This document shows, piece by piece, positions 1-7,933 of a DNA stretch of 64,000 nt. Source of the DNA: Derxia lacustris (lineage in GTDB: Bacteria; Pseudomonadota; Gammaproteobacteria; Burkholderiales; Burkholderiaceae_E); assembly GCF_002105195.1 (NCBI RefSeq), contig NZ_MUHU01000011.1, forward strand, positions 124,001-188,000. The letters run 5' to 3'. Within the stretch, counting starts at the first letter, position 1, and each line of letters begins with the position of its first letter. The position numbers were made by a program, and so were the translations under genes. The notes under the pieces are model-generated. The model saw only the letters and a list, made by a program, of their open reading frames with translations, was not told where the DNA came from and did not search any database.

Positions 1-559
1 TGCGCAGGCGGCTGTGGTTGGGGGCGTGCGGGAGGGTGCGGCGTCGCTGCGGATTACGCGGGATTGAAATTGTTTGGGTCGGGAATGGCGGCGGGAATTG
101 GCAAGGCCGTCACTTATGCCGAGAACATGCGTGCTGTCTCGGACGCTTATTCAGCTTTGCCGGCGAGTATTTTCGGCCTGAAAACAATCGGCCGCAATTC
201 GTTTTTTGTGCTCAGGTGGCAATTGGTGCACACAGTGTGAATGAAAAGTGGCGCCCGATCGATTCGTTGCCAATGACAATATTTTGCCTACCGCAATCGC
301 CGAGTTATCGTGCAAATCATTGCACAAGCATTTGATTTGACGAGCATTTCTTTGGGCAATGCCGTGTTATCCGGCGGCGTTATGCAATTTGCGATGAGCT
401 TGAGTTGAGCGTGCATGGTTTGTCGTGAGTTTTAGTACGCAGACAGAATTATCCTGAATGATTGAAGTGCTCGTGAAATCATGGGTTTGTTGGGTAAACT
501 GGCAAGTAGGAGTCGCGGTGGGAATGGTGTTATCCGGCGCGATATGCACGCTAAAACAG
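1..559. other. Leading non-coding, low-GC stretch left of the cassette genes
   Basis: I see no convincing gene here. A 105-codon open frame at 18-335 has no ribosome site and no recognisable composition. The stretch holds an imperfect direct repeat, GTGTTATCCGGCG followed within a few bases by ATGCA, at 364-386 and 527-548. The repeats are about 163 bp apart, which could mark the ends of a small geneless cassette. An integron integrase or attI site would be expected further left, outside the window. Confidence 0.4.
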
Positions 560-576
560 GTTAGAAGGCAAAAATC

Positions 577-1377
577 ATGACTCTGTGCGTAGTCTGGAGA
601 AAAAACGACGAAGTGCATTTCGCGTCTGACTCAAGAGTGACGTTAGCTAAAAACTCCCATGCTGATGTTGGCATCAAGGTTCTCTCGCTTCCGTATAACA
701 TTTATTCGCCATGTGATTCCAGCACAGGTAAGCGATCACTGGTTGCGACCGGAGAACTCGGCATGTGCTTTGCCGGAAGCGCCGTGAATTCACTTTTTGT
801 CAAAGAGTCGGTCGCAGAAGTCCTAAAAGAACTTCAATATGCTCCGGGCTACAGCAATACCAGCATGAATGGTTTGGCTCAGCTCGTATTTACGGCGTAT
901 CGCCTTATCTCAAAAGAAGTGTGTAGCACAGTAATCGGTGGCAATGGAAGAGCTGCGCTCGTTATTGCGGGGTGGTGTATTGAGAAAAAGTGTGTCCGCA
1001 CATTTTATCTGGAGACAAGTGACGAAAATAAGCATTCCTGCAAGGAGATTCTCACTGCACCAAACCAGCACCATTTTATCGGCAGCGGCAAGAGCAAAGC
1101 TGGAGCTCTTTTGCCCATGAATCCATCGGACACCGACTATTTAAGAGTTTTGAAATCGGTTATTGACGATCCAACCGTGGATTCTGTCGGCGGCTCGATT
1201 CAATACGGTCATTTTGAAAATAACAACTTCAAATTATCTGGAATCGTAGAGCGGAAGGAAGGTGTTCACTATTGGCGCGGAGCGTTGGATCTCAACAGCA
1301 CTGAGTTTATGGGTGCGGATGACATCCTTGTCCCTAGTCTCAGTTATATCGATCCGTTCAACACGTTCTCGCGGTAA
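577..1377 (+). CDS. Putative N-terminal-nucleophile (proteasome/HslV-like) hydrolase, cassette gene 1
   Basis: 266 aa with no signal peptide. After Met removal the protein starts with Thr. The first 25 residues follow the HslV/proteasome beta pattern: Thr1, a hydrophobic strand, Arg-Lys, a short turn, then a hydrophobic strand ending in A-S-D-S-R-V-T, where the family has G-D-G/S. A conserved-looking G-I-K follows near residue 35, where proteasome subunits have the catalytic Lys33. An Ntn-hydrolase fold with Thr2 as nucleophile is therefore likely, but the substrate is unknown. The length exceeds HslV (about 175 aa). The gene is low GC, unlike the downstream chromosome, and lies between a GTTAGAAGGC start (560-569) and an attC-like end (1381-1443), as an integron cassette would. 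A GAAGG ribosome site precedes the ATG. The fold call is by motif only. Confidence 0.6.
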   Translation: MTLCVVWRKNDEVHFASDSRVTLAKNSHADVGIKVLSLPYNIYSPCDSSTGKRSLVATGELGMCFAGSAVNSLFVKESVAEVLKELQYAPGYSNTSMNGLAQLVFTAYRLISKEVCSTVIGGNGRAALVIAGWCIEKKCVRTFYLETSDENKHSCKEILTAPNQHHFIGSGKSKAGALLPMNPSDTDYLRVLKSVIDDPTVDSVGGSIQYGHFENNNFKLSGIVERKEGVHYWRGALDLNSTEFMGADDILVPSLSYIDPFNTFSR

Positions 1378-1380
1378 CTT

Positions 1381-1443
1381 GCTTTCTAACAATTCGTTCC
1401 ATCGGACGGCCCTGACGGGCCGCCGCTGAACTCAAACTTGGCC
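1381..1443 (+). repeat. attC-like recombination site 1
   Basis: The site starts with TTTCTAAC followed by AATTCGTTC, the classical left half of the 60-bp attC family. A GC hairpin follows (CGGCCC, tgac, GGGCCG) and then GAACTCAAAC, the classical right half. GCTTTCTAAC at 1381-1390 is the reverse complement, with one mismatch, of GTTAGAAGGC at 560-569, the expected pairing of one cassette's two ends. The terminal GTTRRRY box on the right is degenerate (TTGGCC). Confidence 0.7.
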
Positions 1444-1587
1444 AGATCAATGCCAACTCGCACAATCGTCATGGACTTCTCCCCTCGAAAGTGAACGTGA
1501 TGAGTTGTGAGAACCCCATCGTGGCACGTCAGTGCTGTTCAGCGGCTTCCGCGCCGCAGCTTCGGGACGGGGAAGTCCCTTTCATTC
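1444..1587. other. Spacer between attC-like site 1 and cassette 2
   Basis: This 144-bp stretch carries no gene. It ends in a short GC inverted-repeat zone just before the GTTAGAG boundary at 1588. It could be a geneless cassette or the remnant of one. Confidence 0.35.
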
Positions 1588-1600
1588 GTTAGAGATCACG

Positions 1601-2557
1601 ATGACAAGCAACGACTATCTCCCATCAAGCACCGTCCTATGCTTTGAAAATTTCAAAGAAGCATCCCTGTACTTTGATCGCGTGCTTCCTTTGAATATGG
1701 GACGGATGCGTGGCGATTCCACTGTTGGCGACATTCTGGTGGGCTATCCAGAAGAGGTACCGTCTGCAGCCCTTTCCCACCTTATTGACGGAATTGAAGG
1801 GAACACCGTTACTTATAGTCACGCCACTCGCGTGATGGAATTCACCGCTAATAGGTGGGTTGAATTTGCTAAAGAGGTGCAGCCATACGCGAGGCTATGG
1901 TCACCGGACCCCAGGCGTCCCGACGATGATGAGCTTCAAAACCAATACCGTAAGCTCCAAAAATCCTATTTTGCAGATGCGTCCACTTCTGGGGCAACGC
2001 CGATTCGCGAAGCATTTCGCCGCTACGCGAAAGGCATTGGATTCGACCGTTTCTGTGTTGCAGTTCCTACGGCAGCTGGGGCGGGTGGCAGTCAGTGCGA
2101 CCCGAGCATTACCCTGTCGAAATTAAACCTTGTCGATGCTAGCCAAGCCGAATGGCGGCAAATCATCGAGCTTCGAAAAGACATCGAGTCGCATCGGAAG
2201 TTAGCGAGATTGCGACTGTTCATTCATAAGAATTACGCAGACTGCTCATTCGCCTACATCGAGGATGATCTTTCACAGCGCATTGAAGAGTATGAGCGCG
2301 TGACGAAAAAGTTCGGATTGAAAACCACTTTGTCCTCACTGTCGCTGCTGCTTGACGCTAATGCTCTTCAAGCGTCCGCCGGAGCAGGGCTTGTAGCTGG
2401 GCTGTTTGGCGGTCCACTTGTTGGGCTGTCTGCCGCCGCGGTCGTTGAGATCGGGAAAATTGCAGTCAATATTGCAGAGAAGCATCACGACTTAAAGGAT
2501 TGGCAGTCGGGGCATGATCTCGCGTTTATCTTCGACACTAAGAAGGCCCTGTCTTGA
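1601..2557 (+). CDS. Hypothetical protein with C-terminal hydrophobic segment, cassette gene 2
   Basis: 318 aa from the ATG at 1601. I chose this start because the cassette boundary GTTAGAGATCACG (1588-1600) directly abuts it. The open frame runs 23 codons further upstream, but that part would lie outside the cassette. No family was recognised. Most of the protein is polar and probably helical. Residues of about 280-305 form a Gly/Ala-rich hydrophobic stretch that could insert in a membrane, followed by a charged tail. The ribosome site is weak, as is common for cassette genes. GC is clearly lower than in the chromosome to the right. Confidence 0.6.
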   Translation: MTSNDYLPSSTVLCFENFKEASLYFDRVLPLNMGRMRGDSTVGDILVGYPEEVPSAALSHLIDGIEGNTVTYSHATRVMEFTANRWVEFAKEVQPYARLWSPDPRRPDDDELQNQYRKLQKSYFADASTSGATPIREAFRRYAKGIGFDRFCVAVPTAAGAGGSQCDPSITLSKLNLVDASQAEWRQIIELRKDIESHRKLARLRLFIHKNYADCSFAYIEDDLSQRIEEYERVTKKFGLKTTLSSLSLLLDANALQASAGAGLVAGLFGGPLVGLSAAAVVEIGKIAVNIAEKHHDLKDWQSGHDLAFIFDTKKALS

Positions 2558-2564
2558 GCTTCGA

Positions 2565-2626
2565 CGTGATCTCTAACCTTTCGTTCAAACGGACCCGCCT
2601 TCGGCGGTCCGCGCAAGTCAAACATC
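2565..2626 (+). repeat. attC-like recombination site 2
   Basis: CGTGATCTCTAAC at 2565-2577 is the exact reverse complement of GTTAGAGATCACG at 1588-1600, a 13-bp pairing of the two ends of one cassette. CTTTCGTTC follows, then the hairpin GGACCCGCC-ttc-GGCGGTCC and AAGTCAAAC, the usual attC order. The far-right GTTRRRY box is again degenerate. Confidence 0.75.
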
Positions 2627-2635
2627 GAACCGCAC

Positions 2636-2995
2636 ATGCCGCGAACGATCTACTGCTGGCGCTGTCGAGTGGAGCTTCCGATGCTGACTGAGGACGAGTG
2701 GGAGAAGGTCGCTCCTTCGCTTGCCAATGCGGTCACTCAGATCAAGGCATACCGAGAGTTGCATCAATGCACCCTTGCCGAAGCCAGCACAAAGGGCTTT
2801 GGCCTAGAGGCTTTGATTGTCTATGAGCGAATAACCGGATTCAAGGAAACGAATCCCAACACCTTGTTCCATCACCGACTCAGCATTTACGGACCGCCTT
2901 GCAGCGAGTGTGGAAAGCCGCTCCGTACACCACAGGCAAGGTATTGCGCGATGTGCAGCACCGAGCGGGTCGTGAAGGACAACTCTGTTGGCTAA
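2636..2995 (+). CDS. Small zinc-ribbon-like protein, cassette gene 3
   Basis: 119 aa, soluble. A C-x2-C pair lies near the N-terminus (Cys7, Cys10). A C-terminal cluster has the form C-x2-C-x9-11-C-x2-C near residues 90-110, so one or two structural zinc sites are likely. The middle is helical and acidic. No enzymatic motif is visible, and DNA or protein binding is only a guess. The TAA stop at 2993-2995 doubles as the left target duplication of the MITE that follows. The gene lies in the same orientation as its cassette neighbours. Confidence 0.6.
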   Translation: MPRTIYCWRCRVELPMLTEDEWEKVAPSLANAVTQIKAYRELHQCTLAEASTKGFGLEALIVYERITGFKETNPNTLFHHRLSIYGPPCSECGKPLRTPQARYCAMCSTERVVKDNSVG

Positions 2996-3135
2996 GAGCC
3001 TGTTTGAAAACTCAAAAGCAGCGGCCAGAGGTAGGATTTCACAGCGAAAATCGCCCAATTTTTGTGCAAGAACGCGGCAATTAAGACTGCGTCCAGACCA
3101 TTTTTCGATGTTCCATTGAGTTTTCAAACAGGCTC
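2996..3135. mobile_element. 140-bp MITE with 20-bp perfect inverted repeats and TAA target duplication
   Basis: The left end 2996-3015 starts GAGCCTGTTTGAAAACTC, and the right end 3116-3135 is its perfect reverse complement over 20 bp. TAA flanks both sides (2993-2995 and 3136-3138). The interior of about 100 bp has no coding potential. GAGCCTGTTT-type ends with a 3-bp TNA duplication are known for IS5-family elements of the IS1031 type, so an IS5-family transposase is the likely mobiliser. That assignment is inference; the repeats and duplication are seen directly. Confidence 0.8.
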
Positions 3136-3189
3136 TAAGTCGTTGCGGTCCGATCAAGGGGTGCGTTTCAACCTTTTGCTGCAGCGGAC

Positions 3190-3201
3190 GTTAGGCCTAA
3201 C
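3190..3201 (+). repeat. Cassette boundary GTTAGGC / 12-bp palindrome
   Basis: GTTAGGCCTAAC contains a perfect GTTRRRY core site (GTTAGGC, 3190-3196) immediately left of cassette gene 4. It is matched by GGCCTAAC at 3732-3739 behind that gene. Confidence 0.65.
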
Positions 3202-3215
3202 AAAACCGCACTGCC

Positions 3216-3731
3216 ATGCTTACTGTTGAATTGCCAGGACTGCCGGGCGAACCCCCATACCCTGTGCAGATTGCGCTGCCAGGGGTCAGCACTTTCAGAG
3301 AGGGCTACGTGCTGAAGTTCAAGCCCGATGCTGGCGATGCTTGGGTCGGAAACTTTCAGAGAGGCGCGAGCTACTACTGTGCGTTCCTTCAACTCCATAT
3401 CGACCGGGTTGCAGTCGTGGCGGGTGGTCAAGGCTACGTCGTTGACACACTGCGCCAAGTTCACCAGCACGCCTTCGGAGGAGACATCATGTGCCTCTTG
3501 CCAATTGAGGGAAGCACGGATTTTCTGACAATCAGCAATACTAATATCGAACGCCACAGTTCTACCCATCGAGCTTGGCGAAGCACAAGGATTGCTTGGG
3601 ACGGGATTGGCCGGGTAAAGATTGAAGGAGAAAACCTTGTAGGGCGTGCTCGTCACTTCGACGATTCCTGGCACAGCTTTCAAGTAGATCTCCTTACTGG
3701 GCAACACACCGGCGGAGCGTACGAAGGGTAA
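3216..3731 (+). CDS. Hypothetical protein, cassette gene 4
   Basis: 171 aa with no signal peptide or membrane segment. The sequence is rich in beta-forming residues and ends in a W-H-S-F-x-V-D-L segment followed by a Gly-rich tail. No family was recognised. I prefer this strand to the 179-codon antisense frame because it follows the polarity of the other cassettes and is bounded by matching GTTAGGCC and GGCCTAAC ends. No Shine-Dalgarno sequence is evident. Confidence 0.55.
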   Translation: MLTVELPGLPGEPPYPVQIALPGVSTFREGYVLKFKPDAGDAWVGNFQRGASYYCAFLQLHIDRVAVVAGGQGYVVDTLRQVHQHAFGGDIMCLLPIEGSTDFLTISNTNIERHSSTHRAWRSTRIAWDGIGRVKIEGENLVGRARHFDDSWHSFQVDLLTGQHTGGAYEG

Positions 3732-3747
3732 GGCCTAACTCAAACTA
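3732..3747 (+). repeat. Truncated attC remnant behind cassette 4
   Basis: GGCCTAAC (the left attC box, matching GTTAGGCC at 3190) runs straight into TCAAAC, the usual right half of an attC (AACTCAAAC). The central stem of about 45 bp is missing, as if two TAAC repeats had recombined. It marks the right edge of the cassette zone. Confidence 0.5.
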
Positions 3748-4053
3748 CAAGGGCTTCCCCGTCTGTCAACAAGAAGCTCGCTGCGGCCTGAATGAATTCA
3801 AGGCGCACGAAATACCAGCCATCAAAACCAGCGCACAGCCAATTACTCAATACAAACTAACAATACCGAATCGGCAAGTGAAAGACTGCGAAACCGCAAC
3901 CGCTCTTTGCAAAGCAATCGAATCGCCTCTGACCCTAATGAAAGACGCGCGCAGGGGCCTCGATCTTTAGCCTAAATAATTTCTGATGCGAATGCATTCA
4001 CGGCGGCTGCATTCATCCAGCTCTGCGGACAACAATCAAGAAATCGCCATCGT
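3748..4053. other. Intergenic, low GC, between cassette array and mnmH
   Basis: About 300 bp with no open frame of interest, AT-richer than the chromosome to its right. I see no repeat, terminator or RNA gene in it. It is probably the junction between the cassette array and the core genome. Confidence 0.4.
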
Positions 4054-5124
4054 TCATGCGGCAGCGTTTCCACAGCCAAATCGCATCAAAATCCCATGCG
4101 CCAGCTGCTCAATTCCAAACTCACTCAAATCCCCCACCGCCATCCGCTCGGCGCTTGCAAACCCAGCCAGATGCGTAGCCTGCGACCGCGCATAAAGCGG
4201 GTCGTAATGCAGCACCATCAATTCGGCAAACAGCTGCGTCAGCTCACCCGCCTCGGCCCAGCCGATCCAGCGCGTCAGCGTTTCGTTGCTCTGCAAGCCG
4301 TGCAGCCGCGCAAGCTTGCCCGCCAGCGCCGCCCGATCGTCGCCCAGATAGGCGTAATCGCGCAGCAAATAAGCCAGCCGCGCCTCGCGCGTGGCCTCGA
4401 TCTCCACGCAAGGGCTTTCGCGCAGCCGCGTGAGCAGCGCCGTCGGCAGCGCGAGCTGGCCGATCTTGCGGCTCTCGGCCTCGACGAAGATCGTGCGCGC
4501 CGGGTCGAAGCGCTCCAGCGCCGCCGCGATCCGCGTCTCGAATGCCTTCTGCGACGGCTGGGCCACGCCCGGCAGGTCGCCGAGCACCGAGCCCTTGTGC
4601 GCCGCGTATTCCTCCAGATCGAGCACCTGCTCGCCCAGCGCCGCCAGCGCCTGCAGCACGCGCGTCTTGGCGCTGCCGGTCGGCCCGCTCACCACGCGCA
4701 GTTGCAGCGCGGGCGCCCGGGTGTCGATGAGTTCGACCACATGCTGGCGCCAGCGCTTGTATCCGCCGCCCAGCTGCTGCGCATCCCAGCCCACCAGCCG
4801 CAGCCAGGTGACCATCGAGCCGCTGCGCATGCCGCCGCGCCAGCAATAGATCAGCGGCTTCCACTTGGCGGGCTTGTCGGCGAAGTGTTCGCGCAGGTGG
4901 CGCGCGAGATTGGCGGCGACCATTGCGCCGCCCACGCGCCGGGCCTCGAAGGCGCCCTGCTGCTTGTAGAGCGTGCCGACGATGCGGCGCTCCTCGTCGT
5001 CGAGCACCGGGCAGTTGATGGCGCCCGGGATGTGGTCGAGCGCGTACTCGGCCGGCGAGCGCGCATCGACAAGGGCGTCGAAGGCCGGGATGTCGGCGAC
5101 GGTGGCGGGGCGTTTGTTGGACAT
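4054..5124 (-). CDS. mnmH: tRNA 2-selenouridine synthase
   Basis: 356 aa. MnmH (SelU/YbbB) replaces the sulfur of 2-thiouridine at the wobble base of Lys, Glu and Gln tRNAs with selenium from selenophosphate, via a geranylated intermediate. The N-terminal rhodanese domain ends in the signature Y-C-W-R-G-G-M-R-S-G-S, with catalytic Cys94. A P-loop G-P-T-G-S-A-K-T at about 147-154 opens the C-terminal domain. Both domains and the length match the family. The gene implies selenophosphate synthase (SelD) elsewhere in the genome. It stands alone, facing away from the cassette array. Confidence 0.95.
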   Translation of the reverse strand: MSNKRPATVADIPAFDALVDARSPAEYALDHIPGAINCPVLDDEERRIVGTLYKQQGAFEARRVGGAMVAANLARHLREHFADKPAKWKPLIYCWRGGMRSGSMVTWLRLVGWDAQQLGGGYKRWRQHVVELIDTRAPALQLRVVSGPTGSAKTRVLQALAALGEQVLDLEEYAAHKGSVLGDLPGVAQPSQKAFETRIAAALERFDPARTIFVEAESRKIGQLALPTALLTRLRESPCVEIEATREARLAYLLRDYAYLGDDRAALAGKLARLHGLQSNETLTRWIGWAEAGELTQLFAELMVLHYDPLYARSQATHLAGFASAERMAVGDLSEFGIEQLAHGILMRFGCGNAAA

Positions 5125-5259
5125 CGGCGGGCGCGGGCGTGAGGGGCTGGGCCGGCGATGGTAAGGGCGCGGTCGACGGCAACCGCAACGCGCACGGCGC
5201 GGCCGACGGCGCCCCCAACGCTCACGGCGAGCGCCGCCACGCCGCCCGCCGCTGCCGAA

Positions 5260-5853
5260 TTACGCCGCCGCGAGCTTGCGCGAGCGCCGCGCCACAAAGC
5301 CCGTCAGGCCGAAGGCCACGCCGCCGAGCAGCAGCGCGTCCGGTTCGGGCACCGGCGTCAGCGCCGTGACGCTGCCGGTCTCCAGCAGCGCGATGTGGTC
5401 GTTGTAGGTCTCGGTAAACGAGCTGCCCAGGGGATCCTGGTTGTAGCGGCCGCCGAACACGATGCTCTGCGTGCCCGCGAGCGCGGTTGCGCGCGTGAGC
5501 GGCTGGCTGAACACGAGCCAGAGCGCGTCCTGCCCGTGGTAGGGCGCGGAGTCGACGATCTCGAACGCGCGGCCGGCCGGCGCCGATGCGGGCGTCCACA
5601 CGAACGAGTAGATGCCGTCGCCGGTCTGCCAGCTGGTGGACGAGGCCGGCGTGCCGATGACCAGGCCCGAGATCACGGCGCCGGTGTCGGCGTCGGTGAC
5701 AAAGCTGCCGCTGAAGCTGATGCCGTAGCTGCCGCCCGTCGTTTGCAGATTCGACAAGGTCCATTCGACGGTGCCGGCATGGGCGGCGCCGCTGGCAACG
5801 GCAAGGGCGATGACAAGCGCGGCACGGCGAAGCTTGGGAAAGTGGAAGTTCAT
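5260..5853 (-). CDS. PEP-CTERM sorting domain protein
   Basis: 197 aa from the ATG at 5853. The frame opens 30 codons earlier, but the Sec signal (FHFPKLRRAALVIALAVA, cleavage after A-H-A) begins here. The exported middle part is beta-rich and unassigned. The C-terminus carries V-P-E-P, a hydrophobic helix and the basic end A-R-R-S-R-K, the sorting signal cleaved by exosortase in exopolysaccharide-producing Gram-negatives. The protein is probably a surface or matrix protein. It is divergent from the phoD-type gene across a 288-bp gap. Confidence 0.85.
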   Translation of the reverse strand: MNFHFPKLRRAALVIALAVASGAAHAGTVEWTLSNLQTTGGSYGISFSGSFVTDADTGAVISGLVIGTPASSTSWQTGDGIYSFVWTPASAPAGRAFEIVDSAPYHGQDALWLVFSQPLTRATALAGTQSIVFGGRYNQDPLGSSFTETYNDHIALLETGSVTALTPVPEPDALLLGGVAFGLTGFVARRSRKLAAA

Positions 5854-6141
5854 GTGCGTGAAGTGCGGAAGTAGTGGGCGAAATTGCCTGTTGCAAGGGC
5901 TCACCTGCGGAGCCCTGTCCGTCTTACCCCGCGCCTCGGCCATGGTTTTTTGTCCGGCTCCGCGCGCAACGGACGGATTTGCAATCCTTCACGACTGCTC
6001 GGCGAACCGCGCCGGCTGGCCGCCCGCCCCCGCGCGCCCGACCGCCCATCGCGCATCACGCCCGTGCCGCGAACACGTCATGGCGCCATCACCGGCGGCG
6101 GCTCCACTCCAGGGTTCCCTTCCCTTGCCAGAGAGCCCCAC

Positions 6142-7923
6142 ATGGATCGCCGCGCCTTCCTGCGCCTGACCGGCTTCTTCACCGTCTCGTCGGCCGCTGC
6201 CGGCCTCGCCGCCTGTTCCGACGACAACGGCACGCCCGCCGAACCGGCCGGCCGCTACCTGTTCGCCGAAGGCGTCGCGAGCGGCGACCCGCGCCCCGCG
6301 AGCCTCGTGTTCTGGACCCGCGCCAGCCGCGCCACCGGAACCGACGACGTGGCCGTGCGCCTCGAAGTCGCCAGCGACGCGGCCTTCGCCACCGTGGTCG
6401 CGCGCGCCGATCTCACGGCGCAGTCGCGCTATGACTTCACCGTGCGCCACAAGGTCACGGGCCTGGTCGCCGGCACGCGCTACTGGTATCGCTTTGTCGC
6501 CGGCAGCGACACCAGCGCCATCGGCCGCGCCAAGACCGCGCCGGCCGCCGCGAGCAGCCCGGCGCAATTGCGCTTTGCCTACTTCACCTGCCAGGACTGG
6601 ACGGTGAACCACTGGCAGGCCATGAGCCTGATGGCGGCCGAGGACCTCGACTTCGTGGTCCACCTCGGCGACTACATCTACGAAACCATCGGTCAGGCCT
6701 TCCAGAGCGGCGCTGCCGAGCCGGCGCACACCGCGCTCAGCTTTCCGGACGGCACCGCGCTCGGCAGCGGCAAGTACGCCACCACCGTGGCCGACTACCG
6801 CTCGCTCTACCGGCGCTATCGCGGCGACGCGCGGCTGCAAACCGTGCACGCCAGCTTCCCGGCCATCGTGATCTGGGACGACCACGAGTTCACCGACGAC
6901 GCCTGGAAGGATCACCAGACCTATACCAACGCCAACCTCGAACAGCTCGACCGCCGCCGCTCGGCCAACCAGGCCTGGGCCGAGTACATGCCGGTCGACT
7001 GGGGCGACGTGGGCTTCGACCTGAACACCGCCGGCTACGAAAACATCCGCATCTACCGCAGCTTCGACTTCGGCAACCTGATGTCGCTGGTGATGACCGA
7101 CGAGCGCCTGTACCGCGACGACCACACCGTGAACGAAGCGCAGTACGCCTCGCTCACCGGTGCCGATCCGGTCAATGGCGAAAGCTCGATCGGCGCGCGC
7201 TATTTCGTGCCGCGTCCGCTGCTGGCGCAGTTCGAGGCCGCCGACACCGCCGCGCTCGGTCGCGCGCCGCAAATCCTCGGCCCCACGCAGACGCAGTGGT
7301 GGAAGGACACGATGAAGGCCTCGGCCGCGACCTGGAAGGTCTGGGGCAACGAGGTGACGCTGAACCGCATGTGGCTCGACCTGACCGCCGCCGCGCCCGC
7401 GCCCTACAACCAGGTCTTCGTCGTCAACGCCGACGTGTGGGACGGCTATCCGACGCACAAGGCCGATCTGCTGGCCCATCTGCGCGACAACGCGGTGAAG
7501 AACGTGGTCGCCATCACCGGCGATCTGCACGCCTTCCAGGCCGGCGTGGTGCGCGACAACAACACGCCCGCCGGCACTGCCGTGCTGACCGACTTCGTCA
7601 CCGCCGGCATCAGCAGCGGCTCGATGTACAGCTATTTCGCGGCCGGCGGCAGTACCGGCCCGCTCGCGCCGCTGGTGGCCACGGCCGCCACCTTCGACGG
7701 CGTGATCCGCGCCAACAACCCCGACTTCGCCTACGTGGATCACGACGCCCAGGGCTATGCCAGCGTCACGGTCACGCCGGCGAAGTTCGAGGTGGTGTTC
7801 ACCAAGGTGGCGCGGCTTGCGACCGACGGCTCGGCGCCGGCGCTGGCCTCGGCCGTCGCCAAGCGCACCAGGTGCACGGTCACCGCCGGCACGGTGGCCA
7901 TCGCCATCGCCGACAACGTCTGA
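6142..7923 (+). CDS. PhoD-family alkaline phosphatase (Tat-exported, lipoprotein-like)
   Basis: 593 aa. The start at 6142 gives M-D-R-R-A-F-L-R, a twin-arginine signal that ends in a lipobox-like L-A-A-C, so the enzyme may be a Tat lipoprotein. An N-terminal fibronectin-like PhoD_N domain follows (A-S-G-D-P-R-P, W-T-R). The metallophosphatase core has G-D-Y-I-Y-E, W-D-D-H-E-F-T-D-D and T-G-D-L-H-A-F, the usual Fe/Ca ligands. It hydrolyses phosphomonoesters or phosphodiesters outside the cytoplasm. The frame extends 86 codons upstream, but that part has no signal peptide. I see no clear Pho box in the 288-bp upstream gap. Confidence 0.9.
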   Translation: MDRRAFLRLTGFFTVSSAAAGLAACSDDNGTPAEPAGRYLFAEGVASGDPRPASLVFWTRASRATGTDDVAVRLEVASDAAFATVVARADLTAQSRYDFTVRHKVTGLVAGTRYWYRFVAGSDTSAIGRAKTAPAAASSPAQLRFAYFTCQDWTVNHWQAMSLMAAEDLDFVVHLGDYIYETIGQAFQSGAAEPAHTALSFPDGTALGSGKYATTVADYRSLYRRYRGDARLQTVHASFPAIVIWDDHEFTDDAWKDHQTYTNANLEQLDRRRSANQAWAEYMPVDWGDVGFDLNTAGYENIRIYRSFDFGNLMSLVMTDERLYRDDHTVNEAQYASLTGADPVNGESSIGARYFVPRPLLAQFEAADTAALGRAPQILGPTQTQWWKDTMKASAATWKVWGNEVTLNRMWLDLTAAAPAPYNQVFVVNADVWDGYPTHKADLLAHLRDNAVKNVVAITGDLHAFQAGVVRDNNTPAGTAVLTDFVTAGISSGSMYSYFAAGGSTGPLAPLVATAATFDGVIRANNPDFAYVDHDAQGYASVTVTPAKFEVVFTKVARLATDGSAPALASAVAKRTRCTVTAGTVAIAIADNV

Positions 7924-7933
7924 CGCGAACGCG

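Noticed and set aside
18-335. 105-codon open frame at the left edge
   Set aside because: No ribosome site, no recognisable sequence, and composition unlike the neighbouring real genes.
3168-3707. 179-codon minus-strand frame opposite cassette gene 4
   Set aside because: Cassette polarity and matching cassette ends favour the plus strand. I cannot exclude it fully.
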